Assembly: GCA_963726085.1 (NCBI GenBank)
Contig: CAVSAR010000002.1
Location: 372,001 to 436,000, forward strand
Direction: 5' to 3'
DNA length: 64,000 nucleotides
DNA from: ZC4RG30 sp963726085
Lineage (GTDB): Bacteria > Pseudomonadota > Gammaproteobacteria > Steroidobacterales > Steroidobacteraceae
The notes under the pieces are model-generated. The model was given only the letters and a program-made list of their open reading frames with translations, made no database searches and was not told where the DNA came from. Shown one piece after another: positions 34,513 to 43,055 of this stretch (its first letter is position 1; every line of letters starts with the position of its first letter). The translations under genes were made by a program, and so were the position numbers.

Positions 34513-35585
34513 CAGTTCACAAGGGCTTCGTTGATGTGGTCGGCAATACGCCGTTGATCCGGCTTGCCGGCCCCAGCGCGCAGACCGGCTGCGAGATCCT
34601 GGGCAAGGCCGAGTTCATGAATCCGGGCGGCTCGGTCAAGGACCGGGCGGCCAAGTACATCGTGCTCGATGCCGAGGCACGCGGCGTGCTGGCCCCGGGG
34701 GGCACCGTTGTCGAAGGCACGGCGGGCAATACCGGCATCGGCCTGGCGCATGTGTGCAATGCGCGCGGCTATCGCTGCGTGATCGTGATGCCCGACAACC
34801 AGGCGCCGGAGAAATACCGGCTGATCGAATCGCTGGGTGCCCAGGTGCGCAAGGTCAAGGCGGTTCCCTACAGCGACCCCAATCAGTACCAGCACGTGGC
34901 GCGGCGGCTGGCCGACGAATTGCCGAAGGCGGTGTGGGCCAATCAGTTCGACAACACGGCCAACCGGCGCGCGCATGTCGATGGCACGGGCCCGGAGATC
35001 TGGCAGCAGACCGGTGGGCGCATCGATGCGTTTGTCGCCTCCAGCGGCACCGGCGGCACGCTGGCCGGAACCTCGGAGTACCTCAAGTCGCGGCGACCGT
35101 CGATACGCACGGCACTGGTGGATCCGCCCGGCAGTTCGCTGTTCGAGTTCGTGCGCAACGGCCAGCTCAAGGCCACCGGCACCGGATCGATCACCGAGGG
35201 CATCGGCATCGGCCGGGTAACGGCCAATTTCAAGGATGCGCCAGTGGATACGGCGCTGCACGTGGAGGATCCGGAGACCGTCCAGACGGTCTACCGGCTG
35301 CTGAGCCAGGAAGGATTGTTCCTGGGCAGCACCAGCGGCATCAACGTGGCCGGGGCCATCCGCCTGGCGCGCGAGCTGGGACCCGGCCATACCATCGTTA
35401 CCATCCTGTGCGATGGGGGTGCAAAGTACGTATCCCGGCTGTTTGACCGCGACTGGCTGGCGGGCAAGGGGCTGCTGGAGGCCGCGCAGGCCGGCCAGCG
35501 GGGGGCAGGCCGGGGCATCCCGAGAACTAATTGCCGGGACACGGGTCGTAGAGCTGGTCCAATAACAAACTCCGGAAGGTCCTGA
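34509..35585 (+). CDS. Cysteine synthase A-type, PLP-dependent
   Basis: This 358-residue protein of the O-acetylserine sulfhydrylase fold makes cysteine from O-acetylserine and sulfide, closing the sulfur pathway encoded upstream. Motifs: VGNTPLIRL, PLP-lysine Lys44 in NPGGSVKDRA, the substrate loop EGTAGNTGIGLA, SSGTGGTLAG and FLGSTSGIN. It starts at a GTG overlapping cysG. The last 30 residues (after EAAQAGQ) are basic and unlike the family end. They follow a run of six G's, so the natural C-terminus may lie in another frame. CysK versus a cystathionine beta-synthase-like use cannot be settled from sequence alone. Confidence 0.85.
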   Translation: MTVHKGFVDVVGNTPLIRLAGPSAQTGCEILGKAEFMNPGGSVKDRAAKYIVLDAEARGVLAPGGTVVEGTAGNTGIGLAHVCNARGYRCVIVMPDNQAPEKYRLIESLGAQVRKVKAVPYSDPNQYQHVARRLADELPKAVWANQFDNTANRRAHVDGTGPEIWQQTGGRIDAFVASSGTGGTLAGTSEYLKSRRPSIRTALVDPPGSSLFEFVRNGQLKATGTGSITEGIGIGRVTANFKDAPVDTALHVEDPETVQTVYRLLSQEGLFLGSTSGINVAGAIRLARELGPGHTIVTILCDGGAKYVSRLFDRDWLAGKGLLEAAQAGQRGAGRGIPRTNCRDTGRRAGPITNSGRS

Positions 35586-35587
35586 AA

Positions 35588-37192
35588 GTGTTGTCGAATC
35601 CCTGGATCAAGCGGGCAGCGGGGGCGCTTGTCGTCCTGCTGGTGGCCTTTTTCGGTTGGCGCCTGCTGGCGGGCCGCGGCGGCCCGGCCGTCAGCTATGA
35701 AACCGGGGTGATAGACAAGGGCACGGTGGAGAAATCCATCAGCTCCACCGGTTCGGTGGCCGCCCTGGTGACGGTCAACGTGGGATCCCAGATCTCCGGC
35801 CAGATCTCCGAGCTGCATGCCGACTTCAACACCGCGGTTAAGAAGAACGACCTGCTGGCGGTGATCGATCCGCAGACCTACAAGTCGCGAGTCATTTCCG
35901 CCGAAGCGGACCTGGCGGTGGCCCAGGCCACCATCGGTACCGCGGAGGCCAACCTGCGCAAGGCGCACACCTCGCTGGACCAGTCGCGCCGCGACAATGA
36001 CCGGGTCAAGGAGATGTACAACAAGCAGCTGGTGGCGGTAAGCGACGTCGAGACCGCGAAGAAGAATGTCGAGCTGGCCGAGGGCGACCTGCAGATCGCG
36101 CAGGCGCAGCTCAGCAACGCCACCGCATCTTTGCAGACGCGCAAGGCAGCCCTTGACCAGGCGCGCATCGACCTGTCGCGCACCGAGATTCGCTCGCCCA
36201 TCGACGGGGTCGTGATCCAGCGTTCCATCGACCTGGGCCAGACCGTCGCGGCCAGCCTGCAGGCGCCGCTGTTGTTCATCATTGCCCAGGACCTGTCGCG
36301 CATTCAGATCGAGGCCAAGGTGGATGAGGCCGACATCGGTTCGATCAAGGACGGCGACAACGCCACCTTCACGGTCGACGCATTCCAGGACCAGACGTTC
36401 CAGGGTCGCGTGGTGCAGGTGCGCCTGGCGTCGACCACGGTGCAGAACGTCGTGACCTACAGCGTGATGATCCAGGCCGACAATCCGCGCGAGATGCTGA
36501 TCCCGGGCATGACGGCCAACGTGCGCATTGTCACCAACCGTCGCGAAAACGTGGTGCGCGCGCCCAATGACGCCGCGCGCTTCCAGCCGGCCGGCGTGGC
36601 GCGTACCGCAGGCGCGCCCGGTGCCCCAGGCGCCGTGCCGGGCCTGGGTGATTTTGGCGCTGCCGGTGGCGCCCCTGGCGGCGGCGGCGGGCAGAACCGC
36701 GGCGGCATGAACGCGGACATGATCAAGCAGCTGGGCCTGACCAAGGAACAGCAGGAAAAGCTGGACAAGGCGCGCGAGGAACTGGTTGCGCAGATCCGCC
36801 AGCAGGCCGGCCAGCAGGGCGGCATCACCGGTGCGGCCGGCGGCGGCGGGTTTCCCGGTGGCGGTGGTGGTGGCGGTGGCGGCGGCTTTCCGGGCGGCGG
36901 CAATTTCAACAACCAGAATCAGCAGGGCCAGGCGATGCGCCAGCGGTTCGAGAACATGATGTCCAGCGTGCTGACCCCCGAGCAGATGGAAAAGTACCGC
37001 GCACTGCGCAGCGCGCGTGGCGCGCCCAATGCGTCCCGGCAGGGCACGTTGTGGACGCTGGCAGACGGCAAGCCCGTGGCGCACCAGGTGCGGCTGGGCG
37101 TGGCGGATGACAAGTTCACCGAAGTAGTGAAATCGGACCTCAAGGAAGGCGACCTGGTCATTGTCCGTGCGCGCGCCGAGGTCAAAAAGTGA
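35588..37192 (+). CDS. MacA-like efflux periplasmic adaptor with glycine-rich insert
   Basis: This 534-residue HlyD/MacA-type membrane fusion protein links an inner-membrane ABC exporter to an outer-membrane channel. An N-terminal membrane anchor (10-30) precedes a lipoyl half-motif (SISSTGSVAALVTVNVGSQI), a coiled-coil hairpin (100-200) and a beta-barrel domain (ending near 325). Residues 331-485 are an insertion rich in Gly (including GFPGGGG repeats) with two Spy/CpxP-like helices (LTKEQQEKLDKAREEL and LTPEQMEKYRALRSA), before the final strand domain. The start is a GTG after GGAAGGTCC. It overlaps the ATPase gene by 4 bases. Confidence 0.87.
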   Translation: MLSNPWIKRAAGALVVLLVAFFGWRLLAGRGGPAVSYETGVIDKGTVEKSISSTGSVAALVTVNVGSQISGQISELHADFNTAVKKNDLLAVIDPQTYKSRVISAEADLAVAQATIGTAEANLRKAHTSLDQSRRDNDRVKEMYNKQLVAVSDVETAKKNVELAEGDLQIAQAQLSNATASLQTRKAALDQARIDLSRTEIRSPIDGVVIQRSIDLGQTVAASLQAPLLFIIAQDLSRIQIEAKVDEADIGSIKDGDNATFTVDAFQDQTFQGRVVQVRLASTTVQNVVTYSVMIQADNPREMLIPGMTANVRIVTNRRENVVRAPNDAARFQPAGVARTAGAPGAPGAVPGLGDFGAAGGAPGGGGGQNRGGMNADMIKQLGLTKEQQEKLDKAREELVAQIRQQAGQQGGITGAAGGGGFPGGGGGGGGGGFPGGGNFNNQNQQGQAMRQRFENMMSSVLTPEQMEKYRALRSARGAPNASRQGTLWTLADGKPVAHQVRLGVADDKFTEVVKSDLKEGDLVIVRARAEVKK

Positions 37193-37911
37193 CTGTAGCT
37201 GCGCCGGACGCGCCGGTCGTCTCGGCGCAGCACCTGACCAAGACCTACCAGCTCGGGGACTTCGCCGTGCACGCGCTGCGCGATGTGTCGTTCGAGATTC
37301 ATCGTGGCGAGTTCGTCGCCATCATGGGGCCTTCCGGATCAGGCAAGTCGACGCTGATGAACATGATCGGCGCCCTGGACACACCCACCTCCGGCGACCT
37401 GCACATCGACGGCATCAACATCGGCAGCCTGGATCGCGACGCGCTGGCCAAGCTGCGCAACCGCACCATCGGCTTTGTATTCCAGCAGTTCAACCTGCTG
37501 GCACGCACCACGGCCCTGGAAAACGTCAAGCTGCCGCTGGTGTATTCGCGCAATCCCGAGTGGCAGGCCAAGGCCAACGAGATGGCACAGCAGCGGCTCA
37601 AGGAAGTGGGCCTGGGTGAGCGCATGGAACACGTGCCTTCCCAGCTGTCTGGCGGACAGCAGCAGCGTGTTGCCATCGCGCGGGCGCTGGTCAACTCCCC
37701 CAGCCTGATCCTGGCTGACGAGCCCACCGGTGCGCTCGACACCGAAACGTCCCTGGAGATCATGGGGCTGTTCAAGCGCCTCACCCAAAGCGGCATGACG
37801 GTCATCATCGTGACCCACGAGCCGGACGTGGCCGCCCATGCCAAGCGCCTGCTGCGCGTACGCGATGGCCGGATCGTCGAGGATCGCGCCACCGCGGAGC
37901 TGGCGCTATGA
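37189..37911 (+). CDS. MacB-type ABC transporter ATP-binding protein
   Basis: This 240-residue ATPase has Walker A GPSGSGKST, Q-loop FVFQQFNLL, signature LSGGQQQR, Walker B LILADEPTGALD and a switch His in VTHEPD. It belongs to the LolD/MacB group that powers mechanotransmission exporters. GTG start; 4-base overlaps with both neighbours. Together with the adaptor and permease it forms a split MacAB-like system; the substrate could be a macrolide, peptide or lipid-linked molecule. Confidence 0.94.
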   Translation: MTVAAPDAPVVSAQHLTKTYQLGDFAVHALRDVSFEIHRGEFVAIMGPSGSGKSTLMNMIGALDTPTSGDLHIDGINIGSLDRDALAKLRNRTIGFVFQQFNLLARTTALENVKLPLVYSRNPEWQAKANEMAQQRLKEVGLGERMEHVPSQLSGGQQQRVAIARALVNSPSLILADEPTGALDTETSLEIMGLFKRLTQSGMTVIIVTHEPDVAAHAKRLLRVRDGRIVEDRATAELAL

Positions 37912-39134
37912 ATATCCTGGAGTTCGTACGCACCGCGATGGTCGCGTTGCGCCTCAACATGCTGCGCAGCGTGCTGACCACCCTGGGCATCATCATCGGC
38001 GTGGCCTCAGTCATCGTGATGTCGGCCATTGGCGGCGGCGCCAGCAAGCAGATCGAGGACCAGATCGCCAGCCTGGGCACCAACCAGCTGACGATATTCC
38101 CCGGATCCGCCAACGTTGCCGGCAGGCAGGGCGGCGTGGGTTCGGCCCCGCCACTGAGCGAGAAGGACGTGCGTGCGCTGCGCGAGCGCGTCACCGGCAT
38201 CGCCGGTGTGTCGGGCAACCTCGAGGGCAATACCAATATAGTGGTGGGCAACGCCAACTGGGTGACCCGCGTCCAGGGCGTCAGCGCCGAAATCCAGAAC
38301 GTGCGTGAATGGCCGGTCAAGACCGGCCGCTTCTTCGACGCGGTGGAAGCCAGTTCCGGCCAGAAACTGGTGGTGCTGGGCGCCACGGTGGCCCGCGAGC
38401 TGTTTGGCGTGGCCGATCCGCTGGGCGCCACGGTGCGTCTCAACAACGCGCCATTTACCGTGATCGGGGTGCTGACCGAGAAGGGGCAGGCCGGTGGTCG
38501 CGACCAGGACGACATCGTGATGGTGCCGCTGCCCACCGCACGCTCGCGGCTGGTGGGCCGGATCAACGTCCCGGACCAGGTGGGCCAGATCCTGGTCAAG
38601 GTCGATGACCGCTACGACATCAACGACGTGCAGACGGACATCGAGCGCGTGCTGCGCGAGCGCCGGCGCATCACGGCCGACGCACCCAACAACTTCATCA
38701 TCCGCAACTTCGCCGACATCCTCGAGACGCGCAACCAGACTGCGCGCACGCTGGGGCTGCTGCTGGCTGCCACCGCGGCCATCTCGCTGGTGGTCGGCGG
38801 CATTGGCATCATGAACATCATGCTGGTGTCGGTTACCGAGCGTACCCGCGAGATCGGGCTGCGCATGGCCATCGGCGCGCGCGGTTCGGACATCCTTGGC
38901 CAGTTCCTCACCGAAGCGGTGCTGCTGTGCATGGTGGGCGGCATGATCGGCCTGGTAACCGGCCTGGGCGTGTCGTGGATCATCGCCGCCCTGTTGACCT
39001 GGCCCATGCACATCAGCCCACTGGTAGTGGTGATGGCGATACTCGCGTCGGCGGTGGTGGGCGTGGTATTCGGGTTCGTGCCGGCGCGCCGCGCCGCGGC
39101 GCTGAACCCCATCGAGGCGCTGCGTTACGAGTAA
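37908..39134 (+). CDS. MacB-type ABC transporter permease (FtsX fold)
   Basis: This 408-residue inner-membrane protein has one N-terminal helix, a large periplasmic MacB_PCD domain (about 45-255) and three C-terminal FtsX helices with the family segment GGIGIMNIMLVSVTERTREIGLRMAIGAR. It ends ALNPIEALRYE, the usual end of this family. It is the last gene of the exporter operon and overlaps the convergent downstream gene by 10 bases. Confidence 0.94.
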   Translation: MNILEFVRTAMVALRLNMLRSVLTTLGIIIGVASVIVMSAIGGGASKQIEDQIASLGTNQLTIFPGSANVAGRQGGVGSAPPLSEKDVRALRERVTGIAGVSGNLEGNTNIVVGNANWVTRVQGVSAEIQNVREWPVKTGRFFDAVEASSGQKLVVLGATVARELFGVADPLGATVRLNNAPFTVIGVLTEKGQAGGRDQDDIVMVPLPTARSRLVGRINVPDQVGQILVKVDDRYDINDVQTDIERVLRERRRITADAPNNFIIRNFADILETRNQTARTLGLLLAATAAISLVVGGIGIMNIMLVSVTERTREIGLRMAIGARGSDILGQFLTEAVLLCMVGGMIGLVTGLGVSWIIAALLTWPMHISPLVVVMAILASAVVGVVFGFVPARRAAALNPIEALRYE

Positions 39135-39586
39135 CGCAGCGGGTTGCGCCAGGACAGGCAGCCCAGCACGGCCAGCAGCACCACCAGTGCGTGCAGCACA
39201 TTGCGCAGCAACGGGCCCAGGCCTGGGGAGTCGTCCAGCCGCACGTGCGGCGCCAGCAACGGGATGAGCACGTTGCCGACCAGCAGCAACACGACGCTGC
39301 TGCCCAGCGTCCAGCGCGCCCGGCGATTGCGGCCGGCCGTAATGGTGGCCACCGCGCCGCACACCAGGCTCAGCAGCGACACCAGCACCATGGGCATGGA
39401 ATCGGACACCAGGCCGTACACTTGCTGCTTCTGTTCCGGGGTCAGCACGCTGCGCAGGGCCGCGGCATAGGTGGTGTCCGTCAGCACTGCGCCAAACAGG
39501 ATCGCCGTCAGGACGCTGTAGACCAGTGTCAGCGGGGCTTCCTGCCAGCGCGAATACTCACGGTTGGGGTTCCACGCGTCCGCCAT
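39125..39586 (-). CDS. Integral membrane protein of unknown function
   Basis: This 153-residue protein has four predicted membrane helices (about 20-38, 63-83, 92-110 and 127-145). I recognise no family. The ATG at 39586 (MADAWNPNREYS) sits just before the stop of the META lipoprotein gene, so the two are probably cotranscribed leftward. A longer open frame to 40006 is only a shadow of that neighbour. Confidence 0.6.
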   Translation of the reverse strand: MADAWNPNREYSRWQEAPLTLVYSVLTAILFGAVLTDTTYAAALRSVLTPEQKQQVYGLVSDSMPMVLVSLLSLVCGAVATITAGRNRRARWTLGSSVVLLLVGNVLIPLLAPHVRLDDSPGLGPLLRNVLHALVVLLAVLGCLSWRNPLRYS

Positions 39587-39588
39587 TG

Positions 39589-40029
39589 TCAGGTTCCCGT
39601 CGCGCTGATCTGCAGCGTCCCGGCTGCATCGCGCAGTTCCAGCTTCTTGCCTTCGATGCGGCCCGTGGTCGAGGCGGAAAGGGCCCTGAAGAACGCCTGT
39701 TCCTGGTCCATCACGCCCGGATTGACACACATCTTGCGCGTGCTGGCGAAGGTATCGGGCAACTTGACCTGGGTGCCGGAGATTGAGTAGTGGCCGGTGT
39801 AGCTGTTGCAGCTGGCCGATCCGGACAGGTTGCCCTCGGTGCCAAAGTGCATGGTGGCCTTGCTGCCGGCGATCAACCCGGCAACGCCGCCCTTGCCGTC
39901 GGCAAGGCCGGTCACGGTCCACGAGGTCCCGAACAGCGCCAGTGCGGCCTTGCTGCCGAATATCGTCCCGCAGCCGGTCAGTAACGTGAGGAAGACAGCG
40001 CTGCAAAGGAATCCGGCTTTGGTGTTCAT
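39589..40029 (-). CDS. META domain lipoprotein (HslJ-like)
   Basis: This 146-residue lipoprotein (lipobox LLTGC) has a META/HslJ-like domain: SWTVTGLADGKG, then GNLSGSASCNSYTGHYSISG and a C-terminal LELRDAAGTLQI. META-domain proteins are small envelope proteins linked in some bacteria to heat or novobiocin tolerance; the molecular role is not known. It precedes a membrane protein gene by 2 bases. Confidence 0.8.
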   Translation of the reverse strand: MNTKAGFLCSAVFLTLLTGCGTIFGSKAALALFGTSWTVTGLADGKGGVAGLIAGSKATMHFGTEGNLSGSASCNSYTGHYSISGTQVKLPDTFASTRKMCVNPGVMDQEQAFFRALSASTTGRIEGKKLELRDAAGTLQISATGT

Positions 40030-40047
40030 GGTGGCAGCAGGATAGCG

Positions 40048-40461
40048 CTATCGAGTCGGGGAGGGCAGTGCCGGTCGGCCCTGCGTGCCTTCGCCAGCGG
40101 TAATGAACAGCATCACCGTCGGGACCCGGGTCTGGGCCGTGTGCCAGATGCCTCGGGGCACGAACGCGAAGTCACCGATGTGACCCAGGCTGATCTGTTC
40201 ATTGCCGTCCGTGCGTTCAAATACAAACGTCACTGCTCCGGACAGCAGGCAGACGATTTCATCGCCATTGGGATGCACTTCCCAGTTGGGCCAGTCCTCG
40301 TGGAACGAGGAAGTGGTCACCAGGTATTCGTGGCGGAATGTGCCAAGTTTTCCCGCCATCAGGCTGGGCCAGAATCCCTCTGACGACAGCGGTTCAATCG
40401 AGCTGTCGGGTCGCAGGCGCAGGAAGGTCGATGTCAGGTTGGTCGGTGAGCGGCTGTCCAT
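40048..40461 (-). CDS. Cupin domain protein
   Basis: This 137-residue protein is a single cupin barrel: motif 1 in NWEVHPNGDEIVCLLSG (HPNGDE, metal-type His and Glu) and motif 2 in FVPRGIWHTAQT. These motifs usually bind Fe, Mn or Ni. It is of the small stand-alone type with an unknown substrate. Leftward, 18 bases from the iron-permease-like gene. Confidence 0.82.
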   Translation of the reverse strand: MDSRSPTNLTSTFLRLRPDSSIEPLSSEGFWPSLMAGKLGTFRHEYLVTTSSFHEDWPNWEVHPNGDEIVCLLSGAVTFVFERTDGNEQISLGHIGDFAFVPRGIWHTAQTRVPTVMLFITAGEGTQGRPALPSPTR

Positions 40462-40479
40462 GGTGTCATCCCGGTTCGA

Positions 40480-40890
40480 TCAGGCTTCGGGGGAGTCCGT
40501 GTCGAGGTTGCCAAGTCCCAGCTGCGCCCGTGCCAGGTGTGCCAGCTGCTGGTAGCGGCGGCGAAAATCCTGCAGGGCCGCGTCTTCCAGTTCTTCCAGA
40601 TCGAGCAGCGCATTGTGGGCGCCACTGGTTGCACGGATCAGCTCGTCGAGCTTGACCTGGATGGCTTCCGTGTCGCGGTTCTGGGCGTTCTGGATCAGGA
40701 ACACCATCAGGAAGGTGACGATGGTCGTGCCGGTGTTGATGACCAGCTGCCAGGTGTCGCTGAAGTGGAACAGCGGGCCGGTGATAACCCATACGACGAT
40801 GACCATCACGGCCAGCGCAAAGATCACCGGCCTGCCGGTGAAGCGCGCCGCTGCGCGAGCGAACCGGGAATACCATGATTGGGTGTTCAT
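40480..40890 (-). CDS. Low-affinity iron permease family protein
   Basis: This 136-residue membrane protein has helices VIFALAVMVIVVWVITG and LVINTGTTIVTFLMVFLIQN followed by the family text AQNRDTEAIQVKLDELIRA, which marks the bacterial low-affinity iron permease family. An acidic helical tail follows. Transport has not been shown for most bacterial members. Probably cotranscribed with the cupin gene. Confidence 0.88.
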   Translation of the reverse strand: MNTQSWYSRFARAAARFTGRPVIFALAVMVIVVWVITGPLFHFSDTWQLVINTGTTIVTFLMVFLIQNAQNRDTEAIQVKLDELIRATSGAHNALLDLEELEDAALQDFRRRYQQLAHLARAQLGLGNLDTDSPEA

Positions 40891-40976
40891 GCGCCGACTA
40901 TACGCCGGCGCGCTGCGCGGCGAGGCCGCGCACCACGTCCAGTCAATTCACCGGACAGGTGCCGGCCATCCGCGCA

Positions 40977-41210
40977 CTACTTGGCAGCTGGCACCGGTTC
41001 GGTCCCGGGCGTGCCGCACTTGGCAAACTTCTTGGTCTTGATATCCCGGCAATGTGTGGCCGTGGCGGTGCTCGTGGTACACAGTTTCTGGTCCACGAAC
41101 TTGCCGTTGTCGCGGCACTTGCCGGCAGCGTCCAGGGCGGGCGCGGCGCCAGCCAGTCCGGCAGCACCAACCAGGGACAGGGTCGCGAGTATGGAATAGG
41201 CGAGACGCAT
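40977..41210 (-). CDS. Small exported cysteine-containing protein
   Basis: This 77-residue protein has a signal peptide (MRLAYSILATLSLVGAAGLAGAA) and a short mature part with four Cys (AGKCRDNGKF, KLCTTS, THCRDIK, FAKCG), likely two disulfides. The ATG at 41210 has a perfect AGGAGGAAG ribosome binding site. No family recognised; small Cys-paired secreted proteins of this kind are common in Xanthomonadales-type genomes. Confidence 0.7.
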   Translation of the reverse strand: MRLAYSILATLSLVGAAGLAGAAPALDAAGKCRDNGKFVDQKLCTTSTATATHCRDIKTKKFAKCGTPGTEPVPAAK

Positions 41211-41297
41211 GACTTCCTCCTTCTTGTCTTGGGGCGCAAGACTGCGCCGCTGAACAGTCTCTGGCAACTGGCCCGGGATTGGCTCGTTAAGATTCGT

Positions 41298-42425
41298 TCA
41301 GGTGCCCGGAATGCTGCGCTGTCTGGTTACCGTGCGATGCCCGATCTCCTGAACATATATCGGCGTGCGGTAGTAATTGCCGCTCATCATTTCCGGGGGC
41401 ATGGGCGAGAACCCGACCATGGAATCCAGCAGCGCATTGCTGCGTGCCTCGACGCCCTGGCGGTATTCGGGCTGCAGGATGATGAACAGGTCGTTATGCA
41501 GTATGCCGTCGAGCACGAAGCGCCCGACCACCAGCGGGTCCTGGGGACGCGCCCAGCCGGGCGCCAGGTTTGCCGGAGGCGGCGGGCGCGGCGCGCGCGG
41601 GGGCGCACCGGCAGCGCCGGCGGGCCGCGGCTGTGCGCCAGGGGCGACCGCCGGCGGTCCATCGTTCTTGAGTGCAGCAGGCCGATAGTCCTCGCTGCGC
41701 CCGATGTTGGTCGTGGTCAATCCCGGCACCAATGCGGAAGTGCCGATGTTGGTCTCGCGCAGCTCGTGGCGCAGTTCTTCCATCAGCCCGACAGCGGCAA
41801 TCTTGGATACCGTGTAGATACCAGCACCGCTGCCGGGCAGGATGCCGCTGGTTGAAGTGGTCGTGACGATCTGTGAGCCCTGCTTGCTGGCCAGCATGCG
41901 CGGCACGTAGGTGTGCACGCCGTGGATCGGCCCCCAGAAGTTCACGCCCAGGCCCCACTCCCAGTCCTTGTACGTGCCGGTGCTGGCCGGAGCCTGCAGT
42001 CCGACGCCGGCATTGTTGACCAGGATATGCAGCGGGCCGAATTTCTTTTCGATCTCGTCGGCGGTTCGCTCCCAGCCATCACGATCCATCACATCGTGCT
42101 TGACGGAGTGCACGCGCGGGTCGTTGGCGGGGAACAGTTTCAATGCATCGACGATCTGCTTGTCGTCGATGTAGCCCAGTACCACCTTGGCGCCGGCCTC
42201 GTGCAGTACGCGCGCGATACCCAGGCCGATGCCACTGGACGCGCCGGTGATATAGGCGACCTTGTCCTTCACGTCGGTGATGGTGGGCGCTTGGGCCGGA
42301 CCGTAGCCGGGCGCCTCCGCGGCGCCAGCGCTGCGGGCGCCAAGCCCCTCAAGCAGCGTGGCGCTGCCCGCCGCCATGGCCATGCCGGCCAGAACCTGTC
42401 GTCGATTCACGGTCTCGTCGTTCAT
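41298..42425 (-). CDS. Tat-exported short-chain dehydrogenase/reductase
   Basis: This 375-residue protein has a twin-arginine signal (NRRQVLAG, Arg8-Arg9), then a classical SDR Rossmann fold: TGASSGIG (60-67), NNAG (137-140), and catalytic Ser192, Tyr203 and Lys207 (IYTVSK). A Pro/Ala-rich insertion lies near residues 265-300. SDRs reduce or oxidise alcohols with NAD(P)H. An exported SDR is unusual because the periplasm lacks free NADP, so a tightly bound cofactor is likely. The ATG at 42425 has GGGGGA upstream; a longer frame to 42656 has no signal. Confidence 0.86.
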   Translation of the reverse strand: MNDETVNRRQVLAGMAMAAGSATLLEGLGARSAGAAEAPGYGPAQAPTITDVKDKVAYITGASSGIGLGIARVLHEAGAKVVLGYIDDKQIVDALKLFPANDPRVHSVKHDVMDRDGWERTADEIEKKFGPLHILVNNAGVGLQAPASTGTYKDWEWGLGVNFWGPIHGVHTYVPRMLASKQGSQIVTTTSTSGILPGSGAGIYTVSKIAAVGLMEELRHELRETNIGTSALVPGLTTTNIGRSEDYRPAALKNDGPPAVAPGAQPRPAGAAGAPPRAPRPPPPANLAPGWARPQDPLVVGRFVLDGILHNDLFIILQPEYRQGVEARSNALLDSMVGFSPMPPEMMSGNYYRTPIYVQEIGHRTVTRQRSIPGT

Positions 42426-42592
42426 TGCCTGGTCCCCCGCCTGATTGAACGCATCATAGGCCACGTGGCAGGCCCACGCATCTACCGCAACGCGCGGGCA
42501 ATACACCCGCGGCACAGGCCCGCCATTGCCACGCACATCGCAAACACCTGCACGGTCAGCCCATGCGGGCTGCTGTGCCGGTGGTGCAATGC

Positions 42593-43048
42593 TTACAGGG
42601 ACAGCGTCATGAAGGTGCTGTTGGGGTCTGGTCCGTAGGGCCCGAACGGATCGCAATACACAAAGCCGAAACTCTCGTACAGGCGCTGGGCAGGCTTGAA
42701 TCCGGCCATCGAACCAGTCTCCAGGCTAAGGCGCGTATAGCCGCGCAACCTTGCCTCTCTGATGATGTGCGTCAGGATGGCGCGGCCAGCCCCGCGGCGG
42801 CGCAGCTGCATGGGCGTGCGCATGGATTTGACCTCGCCGTGCGCGCGATCCAGTTCCTTCAGCGCGCCGCACCCCAGCAGGACGGCGCCTTCCCAGATCG
42901 TCCAGAAAGTGATATCGGGCCCCTTGAGGCCCGCGATGTCCAGCGCATGCACGCTCTCGGGCGGGGACAGTTCGTGCATGTTGGCCAGGTGCTCATCGAG
43001 CAGGGCGCGAACCTGTGGGCCTGCCAGATCGTCAAGCTCGATGCGCAT
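42593..43048 (-). CDS. GNAT-family N-acetyltransferase
   Basis: This 151-residue acetyltransferase has the acetyl-CoA motif LRRRGAGRAILTHIIREARLRGYTRLSLETG and a C-terminal LYESFGFVYCDPFGPY, resembling the YsnE/PaiA-like group with the early MHELSPPESVHALD segment. The substrate is unknown. It lies 7 bases after the alpha/beta hydrolase gene in the same direction. Confidence 0.9.
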   Translation of the reverse strand: MRIELDDLAGPQVRALLDEHLANMHELSPPESVHALDIAGLKGPDITFWTIWEGAVLLGCGALKELDRAHGEVKSMRTPMQLRRRGAGRAILTHIIREARLRGYTRLSLETGSMAGFKPAQRLYESFGFVYCDPFGPYGPDPNSTFMTLSL

Positions 43049-43055
43049 GCCGCCA

